Shown piece by piece: positions 1-12,901 of a DNA stretch of 64,000 nucleotides; within the stretch, counting starts at the first letter, position 1; every line of letters begins with the position of its first letter. This DNA comes from Siphonodentalium dalli (lineage: Eukaryota; Mollusca; Scaphopoda; Gadilida; Siphonodentaliidae), in the NCBI GenBank assembly GCA_032622095.1, contig CP136064.1, forward strand, positions 129,693,605 through 129,757,604, read 5' to 3'. The position numbers and the translations under genes are program-made. The notes under the pieces were generated by a model. It was given only the letters and a program-made list of their open reading frames with translations, was not told where the DNA came from and ran no database searches.

Positions 1-404
1 ATATTAGTGAGGTATGATCATCATATCTCTAAAAAAATAGTACCAAACATGTGGTTTCGGTGGTTGCCATTTTTACGAACACGAGGTCGATCGTTGTCAC
101 GAAGATTACACACATGACTTTCTGTGGAAGGCAGATCTAGCAATCATACACATGACTGTATCTGAAGCAGCGACACCAACACGTCCTTGTGATATTTCGT
201 TTGAGTGAAATAAATCAGTGATATACCACGTCAATCCAAAAGCCTACTTTATAATACAAAGATTAGATAATCCACAAAAGGACTGACTCTTATAAGTATA
301 TAATTTTGCAATTGAGGTGTGAAATTCTATGAAAAATATGTATATCTTACCGGTACATTAATACATTAGTGTGAGCCTTTTATTCGCAATGTGGATGACG
401 CAAT

Positions 405-601
405 CTCATTTTATGCGCTCATTTAAACAATGTATCCAGGGTTGCAGACCTCCAGTTACAACAACAACATAAAGAATGTGGTTTTAAAAAAAAGTTGAAA
501 ACGAAATATTACTTATAAACTAAACCTAAACATATCTAATTTTATGCGGCCATTTAAACAATGTATTCAGGGTGCCAGATCTCCAGTTACAACAACAACA
601 A
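405..601 (+). repeat. two direct copies of a dispersed ~65 bp repeat
   Basis: Copies at about 405-470 and 537-601 share a segment running from TTTTATGCG through CATTTAAACAATGTAT to CTCCAGTTACAACAACAAC. Inverted partial copies, reading TGTTGTTGTAACTGGAG then GGAACCCTGAA, lie at about 2706-2760 and 6468-6515. Four copies in 6 kb in both orientations suggest the end of a mobile element, but no partner end or target duplication could be fixed. Confidence 0.55.
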
Positions 602-2163
602 TGTGAACCAAATGTGATTTACCACAGTTTTCTAGCTGCCTCGTTCTGTTGAAAAAAATGTTGAAATATACTCGTGAAATATTACATGTATATAAAGTAA
701 ACCTAAAAATATCTAATAAGATAGTATTGGTATTATTATATTACTTGTATACACTTGAACCTAAATACAAATTTAAATAATTTCTTAAAATATAGCCTGG
801 TACCCTCAATTGCATCAAATGCAAATGCATCAATTGCATCTTTATTACATTTTGTTATCAGTCCGTACACATAATGAGCCTGTCTGTATCATCTCTATTC
901 ATATGCCATTTACAGATGATAACTTTAATGAACTAAATGGAAATTCAATACCACAAAATACAGGTCAACTTCAATATTGTAAACCGGCCGTTCACTTTTA
1001 AGAGTTGCGACACTGTTATCAGATTGGGCTGATTTTTCCTTTTATTGCATGGTTTTCGGCTGATATATACCTTCTGGTTATGGGAGGTAACATACGTATT
1101 ATAAGTGTCTAAGTATAGGTAACATACGTATTATAAGTGCCTATATGTTTAAGTAACTGCCCTGCATAGTATAGAGAGGAACTGGTGTTGAGCTGTGTTA
1201 TAACGCGTTTACTCGTGAAATTTGACACAGACTCACACATTGTATGCGTGGTACGGATCTACACTCTCAGAACTGCATGCATGCGCACCAAGACTGCATA
1301 TATATATGTAGTTAAATAATTTAATCACTGGTGTATATATAGTGACATAATTTCCCATCCAACGTCATTTTATTCGCTGCCCTGTGACTTTAATATATAT
1401 CAGAATAGGTACCATGCTCTTTATAATTCGATCATTGTTCATTTGTTTTCGAATTTGTAATGTCGGAATGGCAGTTAAGTGGGATGTCCATCGATTCAGG
1501 CCAACAGTATATATTTGTGGTTGGGATTTCCGTAGCGACCCTGTATCAACCCCTTTATATAGGCATTATGTAAGATTATTGTCAATGTCATATAGAATGG
1601 GTTCATTTCTCGGATATAGTGTATTGTGTTTAATACATGCAGCTTATACATAAATTTGCAAAATTATTTGAATCTTATACATACTTAGTATAGAATATAA
1701 GATCAAATAATGCATATACGAATGTGTCGAAATAATAATTTTTTTTTTTAATCTTACCTATATAACTATATACTTTGTGTGAATTTTTTAATTGGAATTT
1801 ATCATGTTGAGCATGCATGGAGTGTGGGTTCTGGACACAGTATGCATATATATATTATGCCATTAATCTTGTGATCGAGAGCATGTACGCATTGAACAAA
1901 TGTAAATTGGATGGCATTTTGTATATGGCATTTCGTACTATAGTGTATGCACCACCAGCTTAACCATCTGCATCCATCCACTGACCTTTGAACTCTTGTT
2001 ATTCTCCGGAATAGCTTTATCTGCGTTGAGAAACATATCAATATACCATTCCGATCGAAACATGAATGGCCATGAATGTCAATGATAAATAATATATTCT
2101 GATATATTTATTATTAGACATCATAATATCAATATCTAAGATAATAACCACAAGGGCCTGCAT

Positions 2164-2364
2164 GTAACGCTCTCCGCCCCCCTTTTGCGCTACCCATATA
2201 CGCCGCCTCTATATACGTGCCTGCTTCACGTTAATGGTAGTATACTAATACTACCATTAACGTGAAGCAGGCGCCTATATAGAGGCGTATATGCATGGGC
2301 ACCGCAAAAGGGGGGCGTGTGGGCAGCATAGCGCGAGGGGGGTGTGGGCAGCGTAGCGCGTTAC
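2164..2364. repeat. palindromic MITE-like element
   Basis: The ends are GTAACGC and GCGTTAC. The centre, near 2245, is a long near-perfect inverted repeat in which GCCTGCTTCACGTTAATGG is mirrored by CCATTAACGTGAAGCAGGC. The outer parts (GCGGC/CTCTATATA and GGGGGG/CCCCCC blocks) also pair imperfectly. The right flank has a local duplication of a GTGTGGGCAGC-TAGCGCG segment. No clear target duplication was found, so the family is not assigned. Confidence 0.6.
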
Positions 2365-4697
2365 AGACCCCTGTGATAATAACACTTAAACACTGCATGG
2401 TACCCATCCCAATTATAGGTTATGGACACGGGACTCGTCCACATATATACAGGTAACTTCCATATATGTCGAGAAAAATAAAAGCGACCACACGATGCCT
2501 ATCCGAAAAAAAAGACAATTTACAGACCTCACAGTATCACTACCCCTCCCCAAATAATAATAAATGAAAAAACCATTATGCCGTAATTGGATATCGCACA
2601 TGTAGATCAAATGGTCTGGAGGAACTCTAAATGTATAACAAATTTCATTTGGGGAACCACACTTCTTCAAAATTGACTGCAGTGACACACGCGATTTGTT
2701 AATAGGTGTATGCTGTTGTTGTAACTGGAGGTTTGGAACCCTGAATTCATCTTTAACAAGTCTGCAAAAATACGTCCACTACCATGTACATATACGAACC
2801 ACACGGCGAACGCAATATTTGAAATTTATATATATCACGACACAGTTTCCGTGCACGGAAAGACAAACGTTAAGTGACAAATATGGGCTTCCAAGTTCCA
2901 TACATGTAGTGATACCGGATTGACCTCTGTAACCGCGTGCAGGTGGCAAATAAATCGACAAAATGGATTCCGAAACCACGTACTTAGACTAGTTTAGTGG
3001 GCTTGGTAAATTCGTTTCTGTGGGTAGTCCATGTGGAAAATGTTAAATATTTTCAAATGGAATTGTAGTAGGGACACGTGGCCACATGTCACAAAGTTAT
3101 GTTTTAGGGGAAAATTGGGTTTTGTGTTTGCGTACGAATGCCAAAGGCTACTTTTGAAGACAAATTTCTGCCACTTAACTAACATTTTCCCAGAAAATGC
3201 CACTGGTTTCTGATACTGCAAAACTAGACCTACAATTTGACATATAATTTTAGTCTGAACTCACTTTCGTCAACAAGGTATATACCTATTAACCCAGACT
3301 GCCAGAGTCTCAGAGAGTTATCCTGCCTTAATGGTATATTATTGTCTGATAATGTGATATCCTAAAATTATTAATGTCTGATATTAGGGATGTTCATGAA
3401 AAATTCAAATTGTTATAATCTATTCATTTTTGTGCTTATTTTGTAGATCTCACCATTCTGGTTACAGAACCGAAAACTTTTTCAGATTCGTCAAATATTT
3501 TTTGAGTTGCGGACATTTTAGTACCCCAAAAATGGGTCGTTTTTAAGATTTCCGAGTCCCTAATTTTGCCATATTGTCAAAATAGGCTAAAAAGCAGATT
3601 TTAGGGTCAATTATTTTTTAAAATACACAATAATTTTGTTTTGTTTGACTAAATAAGTGGTTAACCTACTGGGTAGAGCACAATAATACATTATTTCATA
3701 CCTTAATGGTCAAGAACGAAAAACAATCTACCAATGAAATGTGTGTTCCGTAACATGGACTTAGTCAAATTTGGCTTTGTGACATGGGGTTTTGTGACGA
3801 AATGCCATATTTGAGGTCTGGTAACTCAGTAAATTGATATCCATACATCTTGATGTTTTCACAAGATATTCTATATGTTTGACTAACTATATTGTGAGAA
3901 AATTTCTATTATTGGATGCGAAATATTTTCGTTATCGCCCTATGGGTTATTGAAAATCTCTTATATTCCAAATTGTCGTTTTTTATGCATTTTTTGCCAT
4001 TTTTCTTGGTTTTTTGTGTATAAAAAATAAAAAAGTTATCTTAAGTTGTTAAAACTAGTTGAACTTTCATCTGAAATCATATTTTAGTTGAAACTAAGTC
4101 ATATTGTTGATTATTCTATTGTAAGTTTATGGATTTCGCCACTTTTTGTTGTCAACTGACCCCAAATTTGACTGCTGTTATAGGGGTAGGGCAAACCAGA
4201 AAAATTATCCATGTTCTAATATTAGACATATCGGAGACAAAGGGTTGTTTTTTTATGCTTGGTTACACTATTATTGTTTTATATAAAACATACTAAATAT
4301 TATCTCAGGTTTATTTGGATATTTAAGGCTATATGATCAGTATATGGTGTTGAAAAGTAACCAAAACACCAAATTGCCATTTCGCGTCTGAATCGGAGTA
4401 AAATTTGTCATAACTTGGAGACCGTACATCGAAAATGGATGCGGTATGGTTTGTTAGGTAGAAAAATGTATGCTTGGTTTGTTTATTACAAAGAATTATG
4501 CTTTGTGATTTAATATTTATAAGTTATTCTCATTAAGCTTACCCTCCCCCTATATTTTGCTATCTCATCAAATATCGTCGGTACACCAAGAGTCACATAC
4601 AAGTGACCATGGTTCAGAAGGCAACCCTTACGATCTCTCCAGGGAAGAAAAATAACACAGCACATAGATTGTTTAGTATATATTTTGAAACTACGAG

Positions 4698-5009
4698 CCT
4701 AATCGTAACGTTAAGTTTGATTGCTTAGTTTAAATGGGTTAGGATGTGTGGCCTCCAACCTCCCTGTACAGCCACAGCCTTACCACCTCTCAGGGAAAGA
4801 AAAACAAAACTTCAAATGCGTGATTGTTTAATATATATTTTCGATATTTAGAAATATTACATCGAGATGATACGAAAGTATGAACCTCTACAATTACTCC
4901 ACCTAATCATAACGTTAACTTTAATTGGTTAGTTTAAATGGGTTAGGGTGGCCTCTAACCTCCCCTTACAGCCACAGCCTTACCACCTCTCAGGGGAAGA
5001 AAAACAACA
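4698..5009 (+). repeat. tandem duplication of a ~204 bp unit
   Basis: The segment from CCTAATC(G/A)TAACGTTAA through 'GTTTAAATGGGTTAGG' to 'CAGCCACAGCCTTACCACC' is present at 4698-4807 and again at 4902-5009. A more diverged piece with the CAGGGAAGAAAAA tail lies near 4637. It sits just 5' of the minisatellites. Confidence 0.65.
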
Positions 5010-5024
5010 CTCACTCCATCCATC

Positions 5025-5598
5025 CATCTGGGACAGATCGGATCCATCTGGGACAGATAGGATCCATCCATCTGGGACAGATAGGATCAATCCATCCATC
5101 TGCGACAGATAGGATCCACCCATCTGGGACAGATAGGATCCATCCATCCATCTAGGGACAGATAGGATCCATCCATCCATCTGGGACAGATAGGATCCAT
5201 CCATCAGGGTCCGTCAGTCATGTCAGTCAGGTGATCCATCCATCCATCCATCTGGGACAGATAGGATCCACCCATCCATCTGTGACAGATAGGATCCACC
5301 CATCTGGGACAGGTAGGATCCATCCATCTAGGGACAGATAGGATCCATCCATCCATCTGGGACAGATAGGATCCACCCATCAGGGTCCGTCAGTCAGGTG
5401 ATCCATCCATCCATCCATCTGGGACAGATAGGATCCATCCATCCATCTGGGACAGATAGGATCCATCCATCCATCTGAGACAGATAGGATCCATCCATCT
5501 GGGACAGATAGGATCCATCCATCCATCCATCTAGGGACAGATAGGATCCATCCATCCATCTGCGACAGATAGGATCCATCCATCAGGGTCCGTCCGTC
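5025..5598. repeat. minisatellite of ~25 bp units (CCATCTGGGACAGATAGGAT)
   Basis: About 20 imperfect copies of CATCTGGGACAGATAGGAT are joined by variable numbers of CCAT(C). Units vary in the CCATC count and in single bases (CTGCGAC, CTAGGGAC, CTGAGAC). A 'CAGGGTCCGTCAGTCA' spacer breaks the array three times (near 5206, 5380 and 5584) and links it to the next array. Open frames here, rich in DGSYLSQM on the minus strand, are products of the repeat and not genes. Confidence 0.9.
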
Positions 5599-6260
5599 AT
5601 GTCAGTCATGTATGTCAGTCAGGTCTGTCAGTAATGTCTTGTCAGTCAGGTCAGTCCAGTCATGTATGTCAGTCAGGTCAGTCAGTCAAGTCAGTCATGT
5701 CAGTCAGTTATTCATGTCAGTCAGTCATTATGTCATTCATGTCAGTATGTCATGTCAGTCAGTAAGTCATGTCAGTCAGTCATTTATGTCAGTCAGTCAG
5801 TATGTCTTGTCAGTCAGTATGTCAGTCAGTCCAGTCAATATGTCATGTCAGTCAGTCCAGTCAGTCAGTATGTCATGTCAGTCAAGTCCATCATTCATGT
5901 CAGTCATTCAGTATGTCAGTCAGTCATGTCAGTCGGTCCATTCAGTATGTCAGTCAGTATGTCATGTCAATCAGTATGTCAGTCAGTCAGTATGTCATGT
6001 CAGTCAGTATGTCAGTCAGTATATGTCATGTCAGTCAGTATCAGTCATTAATGTCAGTCAGTATGTCAGTCAGTATGTCAGTCAGTCAAGTCATGCATGT
6101 CAGTCAGTCCAGTCAGTATGTCAGTCAGTCATGTCAGTCAGTATGTCAGTCAGTCAAGTCAGTCAGGTCGGTCAGTATGTCATGTCAGTCTGTATGTCAG
6201 TCCAGTCATGTCAATCCAGTCCAGTGAGTATGTTAGTCAGTATGTCATGTCAGTCAGTAT
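5599..6260. repeat. GTCAGTCA-type minisatellite/microsatellite
   Basis: About 660 bp is made almost only of GTCAGTCA, GTATGTCA and GTCATGTCA blocks of 4-9 bp. Because the tetranucleotide-like units rarely contain stops, three plus-strand frames stay open for 129-236 codons. They encode Ser/Val/Gln/Met-rich repeats and are rejected as genes. Confidence 0.9.
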
Positions 6261-7734
6261 GCACGCGGACCCTTACTTACTTCAATTTTTGTAAAAACAA
6301 AACTTGCAACAAATTAATTTAATGCTATTTGATCTGCCAATTTACTCGGCTGAGTGTAAATATAAGTAATGAATGTTCCACACAAAATTTTGGTTTGTAT
6401 TGGTCCAGTTTACAATTACATGTCATTTTTTGCTTTCAACAGAATGTTATGTTAACTTAGATTTTATGTTGTTGTTGTAACTGGAGTCTGGAACCCTGAA
6501 CACATCTTTAATATATGTCAACACGACTGCAATAACTATGTGGCCTAACGTTAGGTGAGAAAACAAAACAAGTCAGATTGAAGGCAGTCTGACGACCACG
6601 TGTTTAATGTTGTGTTTACAAAAATGTTGGCATAAATTCGGAGTAATGGGCGGAGCTTCGCTAAAAGGTAGTAAATAAACCGAACTGATCGACACATAAC
6701 GCCAGTTATTGCTCAATAAAACACTCTTTTTTCATATGACAATCAAAAGGGACGTTTCAGTTATTGGTGTCAACTGGCATTCATTTGTGTTTCAATTAAA
6801 TTGTACTTAAAATTTACTTGAAAACACCAAAACATTGTCAGATTGTGTACACGCTAAATCGATCACCTGGCGATGATCAATGGAATGTTCTGGGCATTTG
6901 GGGCGATGGTCGAAATGTAAACAAGTTCACATTCGACCCAATTCAATTGACATTTGATTATTGTTTTCAACGGGAGCAGGCCATATTGCATTAAACAAAC
7001 GGCTCATTATACACAGATAATCCATCTTTTCGTAGTAGTTATAACGCGGAAAACTTGGAAGTGATAACTTTTTGGCGCGTAATTGACTTTGACGTCGTTG
7101 CAGACCGCTGTATACAATGGCGTTGTGGGACGAAAATATCGTCGCTGGAGGTCGCCCAAGTCGGGACTAGATGAGGCTCACGATGGTTGCTTTCCGCCGG
7201 CCGTTCCTGTGTCTAGCCAATCAGCATTAATCTTATTTGTCTAAAGTGGTGCCCCCCTTTCCGATTCCGCGTGAAACTCTTGGGAATTCCCAAGGGGTTT
7301 TTGAGGGCGCCGCTTAGAAGAGTTTTTATTTTTCAAAAAGGTACTTACAATTAACCTTTTTTGAAGTTTCACACGGCATTCAAAAGGTCTAATTATGCTC
7401 TTTATAATGCACTTACCTCCAGTTGAGGATATGTAGTATTAACCAGCGGGATCTTCGTCAAAAACTAATGCCAAAAAGTCACATACATTTTTAACGCCAA
7501 AAATACGACGAAATTCGGCAACTTTGACGTCGCAAAAAAAATATTTATAAAAGTAAGACCCATATAATATTTATAACGTCGGCATGGTGAGATCACATTC
7601 TACCAGGCTGTGGATTGCCATTGTATTTGAATGTTTTACTAAAAAGATATAATTAATTAAAAAGTGCTCACTTTTGTAATTTTTGACCCAAATCTTAAAA
7701 ATTACGTCGTGACGTTGAACATCCCTACTGATAT

Positions 7735-8843
7735 CCTAAAATTAAATATGAATTTCAGAATTAGGCAATACACTAAAACTAGAGAGACTGAAAAGTGAAA
7801 TTGAAAAAACAATAAGTGTGGAAATTTTTGGATTTAAAAAAAAAAGAGCGGCTTTTTTAAAAACTAACCTTCACTAGTAGTTTGAAAATACTAAATTTGA
7901 AGCTGAATATAGACATGGTGTATTTATGTAATAAGAGCACTTAATATTTATCACATCAATAAAATATTCTTGTTCTGTGTATCAGTTATGGAACTAAAAG
8001 GTTTTATTTCAAATCAATTTCCAAGCATGGGATATTTTCAACTATATGCCCTTTCAAGGACATGCAATGATGACTCACAGGAAATTCCCAACATTTATAG
8101 TCTGTATCAAAATAGAAGACATAAAATGATATGCTGAAAAATAGAGCCAAATAGATGTATTTGTCTGGACAATGGTGGCTGTCTAAATATACTTTATACT
8201 TTGTTAACTTGACCAAATGCACCTTGATTGGTGGCAGGGACATAGTAACAATGGGGTTGGGGGGGGGGGGGGGGGGGGGGGTTTCATATAAATTGTGTAG
8301 AAATATGTTACAGCCTGTTTATTATTGCTATTATAAAGAATTTTCTACAAAACAACGTGAAACGTCACCTTGGATATGAGGCAAATTGCCTTGGGATATT
8401 ATCAGATATGACCGATGTATTAGATTTGTAAAAAATACACCATTATGAAGAGGAGTTGATTGCTTATACAAAGCAGGATGTGTTTTTGGACTTGAATATA
8501 TTTCATATTAACCCAGGTATATAACCCTAAATAATGGACAGTATCTAAAGATCCCTACCATGGCCTATCGTTAATAGAAAAAAATAATGGTTTTTTTTCT
8601 GCAATAATTTTCATACAATTGGAGGTTATTAAATTCTGAATTCAGCACAGCAAAATTCATTTCTTTATCTTAAATCCCGAAGAAAAAAATTATAATAAAA
8701 ACTGCCCATAAAAACTGCCCAGAAATTTACGTAACAACGCTATTACGTTACAGTCGGTATAAATATAATAAAATATGTTTACACCAAGATTAAAATATTT
8801 TCCTACTTTCAGCTGCTTTCAGCCAACATTTTAGAGTGAAATG
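7735..8843. other. gene-free stretch with a 23-nt poly-G run
   Basis: No exon or element ends were seen. Positions 8259-8281 are an uninterrupted run of 23 G. Confidence 0.5.
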
Positions 8844-10530
8844 AACACAGCCGCAATTGCAACCATTCAAGATGTCAGCCAAAATGTGTGCCGAAATAGC
8901 CAAAAACAGTAAAAATTAATAAGGTCTCTTTGATCGCCGTTATAGTAAAGATGATGTCACATGCGGTCATGTTGTCCGTTCGATACGTTATGGTAATATA
9001 TAACCCTTACAAATTAGCCAAAAATCCGACACGAAACTCCAATATGGCGGCCAAGATGGCCGCCGAAATGTGAAAAATTGCTATTTTTTTGGACATTTCA
9101 CCACCTTTCGTTTGTCTCTGTTGGAAAATATTGGCTTTTTGACACGATTTTATACATTTATCGTATAGAAGAATCATTGGCGAACACATGGGGTAATAAT
9201 ATACATTCCTTGCTGGAAAGTTTTGTCCGATATCACGTTTTCCCAAATGCCGGTATAATCTGGTCAAAGCCAAAACGACGCTAATAACGCAATGACTGTT
9301 TCGAATCAATGAATGTTATTGCTATCACAACAAAACCCACGCGTAATATGTGCAGGAGATACTCGAGCTAGGATTCCTCTTATAACCCGAGTAGAGAAAT
9401 ATTCACCCAAATCCAAGATGGCGGCTAAAATGGCCACCAGAAATAGAAATATTGCCGAATATCGCTGATTTTAACATCAGTGACAGTTATTGTCACGACA
9501 ACTCCACACCTGCTTACTATTGTGAGTTGGGTACACTGAGTCGAAGAACTGTGCTTATATTTCATCCAAATAAAAGTCGCCCAAATTCAAAATGGCGCCC
9601 ACAATGATGGACAGATTTAGAAAATCACAGAAAATCTCTCATATTCACATCATTGGGCATTATTGTCGAGACAACTCTACCCATGCTTACAGCCGAGTTG
9701 GAAATACTGTGATAAAGTAATTACCTTGGATTTGATGAAGGATTTTTTTTCCAAATCGAAGATGGCGGCCAAAATGGCGTCCGAGATTTGAAAACAAGCT
9801 TACATTCCTTTACTTTCATACTATGTGCGTCATTGTTGTGAGAATTCTACACACACTTAAATATTCATATGGAAAATTGATATGAAGTATCTATTTGAGT
9901 TTGGCCAACTCTCGCAATCAAGATTGCTGCCAAACTGGTGGCCAGAAATTGAAGAAAGTCGAAATTATCACACACAAATTTCAACTTTTCGTCATAATAC
10001 CAATATGTATGGATTGAACGAAACGGTACATAAGCCAACTATTAGTTCCAACATAGGTCGTCGCCTTCTGGAAAGATGAAAACCCACAATAAATATGCCG
10101 GTGTCAAGCTCACGCGTTTGTCTCGAAAGATGGGAATTCTTATCCTTATTCTTGACGAGCTTCATTCGTGGTAGCTTATGGTATAATTCAGACACTACAT
10201 ATGGGGTCTGATCGTCATATGGTGTGATAAACTAGAAAGTTATGCGGTCGATGCGTATAATAGCTTTCAGAAGGACGTCTCTATCTGCGTATTCAGATTC
10301 AGATTTGGTAACTTAATGTGGATAACTAAATGGTGATCTACCCATCCAGCCACTTCTCAGTATATGGTTCATCAATTCACATATTCACATACTGACGTAG
10401 CCGGATATCTTCTGTATATGGCTTCGAATTTCTGAAAGCCTAACATTTGACGGGTGCCTTTCTGCTAAGGCGTAGAAGACCATAATGCATAATATACTTT
10501 CACTTCTTGACCACAATAATAAGAACAGTC

Positions 10531-10655
10531 CTTGTGGCTTCCAGCAATCGTCTCACCGTACAGATCCAAGCAGATAATAACAATACACAGTCATGGTGGC
10601 GTCCAGCAATCGTCTCACCGTACATATCCAAGCAGATAATAACAATACACACGGT
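10531..10655 (+). repeat. two tandem copies of a ~63 bp unit
   Basis: The unit CCAGCAATCGTCTCACCGTA-CA-ATCCAAGCAGATAATAACAATACAC is present twice in a row inside the unique centre of the foldback element, the second copy preceded by GTCATGGTGGCGT instead of TTGTGGCTT. Confidence 0.7.
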
Positions 10656-11634
10656 GCTAGTTTGTGGGCAAGTGTCATGATAGTGGAAATGAAATTGGAC
10701 CATGACTGCACTGCCCCTTCTTTGGGTATGTTTTAGATTTAGACATGATCTCATGTAGCTTTGCTTCCCTTATATGCTAAGATTGTATCTTCCAATCCGT
10801 TTGGAATCCGTTCTTAATCAATTAGACCAGGCTTGTACCATTGGCTACTACTATATAAGCCCCATCCAGAATGGGATGTAGTCTTGAAGACGATGCATTT
10901 GGTAGTTTATGTCATACTCACGATGTGTGATGGTCGGTGTGGTTCAAGAAAGTGCAATGCCATCACCACAATGGTGAAAATTTTAACTCGAAAAACATCT
11001 GGGGAATTGTTGAGACATTGCATTAAGTTTAACCTACGTTGGATACACCAATTTATTTCTTGGTAACATCGCCATTCAAAGCCATTGTCCTGCATGAGAC
11101 ATATTAACTACTATATTCTAAAGTTATATACTATAAAGCTATATGACCATAAAGGTCAAGTTCACCAATGTCATCATCCATTCCCATCGATCTATAAATT
11201 GTTCTCACAAATGCATCACAGTTCCTTGGAAAACAGTGCCCATATACTGACACTAGTCTTGAGAGAGGATAACAACAACGCATACCCTCATTCCATAAAG
11301 ACATCATTTAGCCCATCCGACTCTTCTGGGGAGGATAGGATAGTATTATCCAGACAAAATTACATGTCTGGTCAAGTTGATTAAGAACGGCCTTGAAACA
11401 GATGTGGAAACACAAATATTACCACACCAAAAGCACCAACACACATGACATTCTATATCTGAAACATGCACCTGATGTGGGGGTGTATGCCGTGGCCCAT
11501 TTCATTCCCACTGTCATGGCGCTTGTCTACAAACTAGTACCGCGAGTATTGTTCTTCTCTGCTAACGAGACGAATGCGGGACGTTACAAAGTTGCTTAGG
11601 ATCATGATCAAGAAGTGTGGGTAGTCGGTACATT

Positions 11635-11751
11635 ATGGTCGTCTCTGTAGCAGATATGAATGTGTCCAAGGGAATGAGACAGCTAGCTACCTTTGAAACA
11701 CTGCCGAAGTTGTCCACGTATGCCAATACGTTCGCTAAGTTTGTGAGTTGA
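11635..11751 (+). other. possible coding remnant inside the foldback element (38 codons)
   Basis: A short frame (MVVSVADMNVSKGM... ending NTFAKFVS then TGA) has a more coding-like composition than the rest of the centre. The frame just upstream (11393-11599) ends ...SANETNAGRYKVA and is similar in style, which could mean one older reading frame broken by a frameshift. I do not recognise either product, and chance is a real alternative. Confidence 0.2.
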
Positions 11752-12901
11752 ACCATCTATTGAGAAATGACTAGTTAGCTGGGAAGTTCGCCAGGTGTAC
11801 ATGTGGTTATCCACATGGGATATGAGAAATACATACATGGAGATGACCTATAAGCTTGTATACTTATAGACCATATGCCTTTCTAGTTCAAGATGACGAC
11901 CAAATTCTCACAACAATGACGCACATAGTATGAAAGTAAAGGAATGTAAGCTTGTTTTCAAATCTCGGACACCATTTTGGCCGCCATCTTCGATTTGGAA
12001 AACAAATCCTTCATCAAATCCAAGATAATTACTTTATCACAGTATTTACAACTCGGCTGCAAGCATGGGTAGAGTTGTCTTGACAATAATGCCCAATGAT
12101 GTGAATATGATAGATTTTCGGTGATTTTCTAAATCTGTCCACCATTGTGGGCGCCATTTTGGATTTGGGCGACTTTTATTTGGATGCAATATAAGCGCAG
12201 TTCTTCGACTAAGTCTTCCCAACTCACAATATGTGTGGAGTTATCTGACAATAGCTGTCACTGGTGTTCAAATCAGCAATTTTCGGCAATTTTTCTATTT
12301 CTGGTGGCCATTTTGGCCGCCATCTTGGATTTGGGTGAATATTTCTCAACTCAGGTATAAGAGGAATCCTAGCTCGAGTATCTCCTGCACTTATATACGC
12401 GTGGGTTTTGTTGTGATAGTAATAACATTCATTGATGATTCGAAACAGCCATTGCGTTATTAGCGTCGTTTTGGCTTTGACCGAATTATACCGGCATTTG
12501 AGAAAACGTGATATCGGACAAAAATTTCCAGCAAGGAATGTATATTAATATCCCCATGTGTTCGCCAATAATTCTTCTATACGATAAATGTATACAATCG
12601 CGTCAAGGAGCCAATATTTTCCAACAAAGACAAACGAAAGGTGGTGAAATGTCCAAAAAAATAGCAATTTTTCACATTTTGGCGGCCATCTTGGCCGCCA
12701 TATTGGATTTTTGTGTCGGATTTTTGGCTAATTTGTAAGGGTTGTATATTACCATAACGTACCGAACGGACAACATGACCGCATGTGACATCATCTTTAC
12801 TATAACGGCGATCAGAGAGACCTTATGAATTTTTACTGTTTTTGGCTATTTCGGCACACATTTTGGCTGACATCTTGAATGGTTGCAATTACGGCTGTGT
12901 T

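Larger units (their letters stand above)
1..3377. other. gene-free AT-rich stretch with small repeats
   Basis: No exon-like sequence was seen; the few open frames are short and AT-rich. A 23-bp direct repeat occurs at 1085-1107 and 1117-1139 (core ACATACGTATTATAAG). A dispersed repeat and a palindrome are listed separately. Confidence 0.5.
3385..7727. mobile_element. hAT-like non-autonomous transposon, 4.3 kb
   Basis: The left end reads TAGGGATGTTCA and the right end is its exact complement, TGAACATCCCTA. Both are flanked by the 7-bp sequence CTGATAT (3378-3384 and 7728-7734). Short TIRs starting TAGGG or CAGGG with 7-8 bp duplications are typical of the hAT superfamily. The body is AT-rich, has no hAT transposase-like frame and contains two large minisatellites, so the element is non-autonomous or heavily decayed. 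The TIR is only about 12 bp and the duplication is 7 rather than 8, which leaves some doubt. Confidence 0.6.
8844..12901. mobile_element. 4 kb foldback element with ~1 kb inverted arms
   Basis: The left arm (8844-9846) and right arm (11903-12901) are long inverted repeats matching with few mismatches. The outer end AACACAGCCGCAATTGCAACC pairs with GGTTGCAATTACGGCTGTGTT; the inner end GTTGTGAGAATT pairs with AATTCTCACAAC. The arms carry spaced AAGATGGCGGCC / GGCCGCCATCTT motifs (left arm near 9041, 9412, 9587 and 9759). The ~2.06 kb between the arms is unique apart from a short tandem duplication. Open frames inside the arms occur in both arms because the arms match. No target duplication is obvious, and no transposase was recognised. 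Confidence 0.75.

Noticed and set aside
5612-6322. 236-codon plus-strand frame (and overlapping 129- and 152-codon frames)
   Set aside because: They are translations of the GTCAGTCA minisatellite, open in three frames because the unit lacks stops.
9007-9309. 100-codon minus-strand frame, with a near-identical partner at 12508-12738
   Set aside because: Both lie in the foldback arms and match because the arms match; the AAILAAIL part is the GGCGGCCATCTT motif translated.
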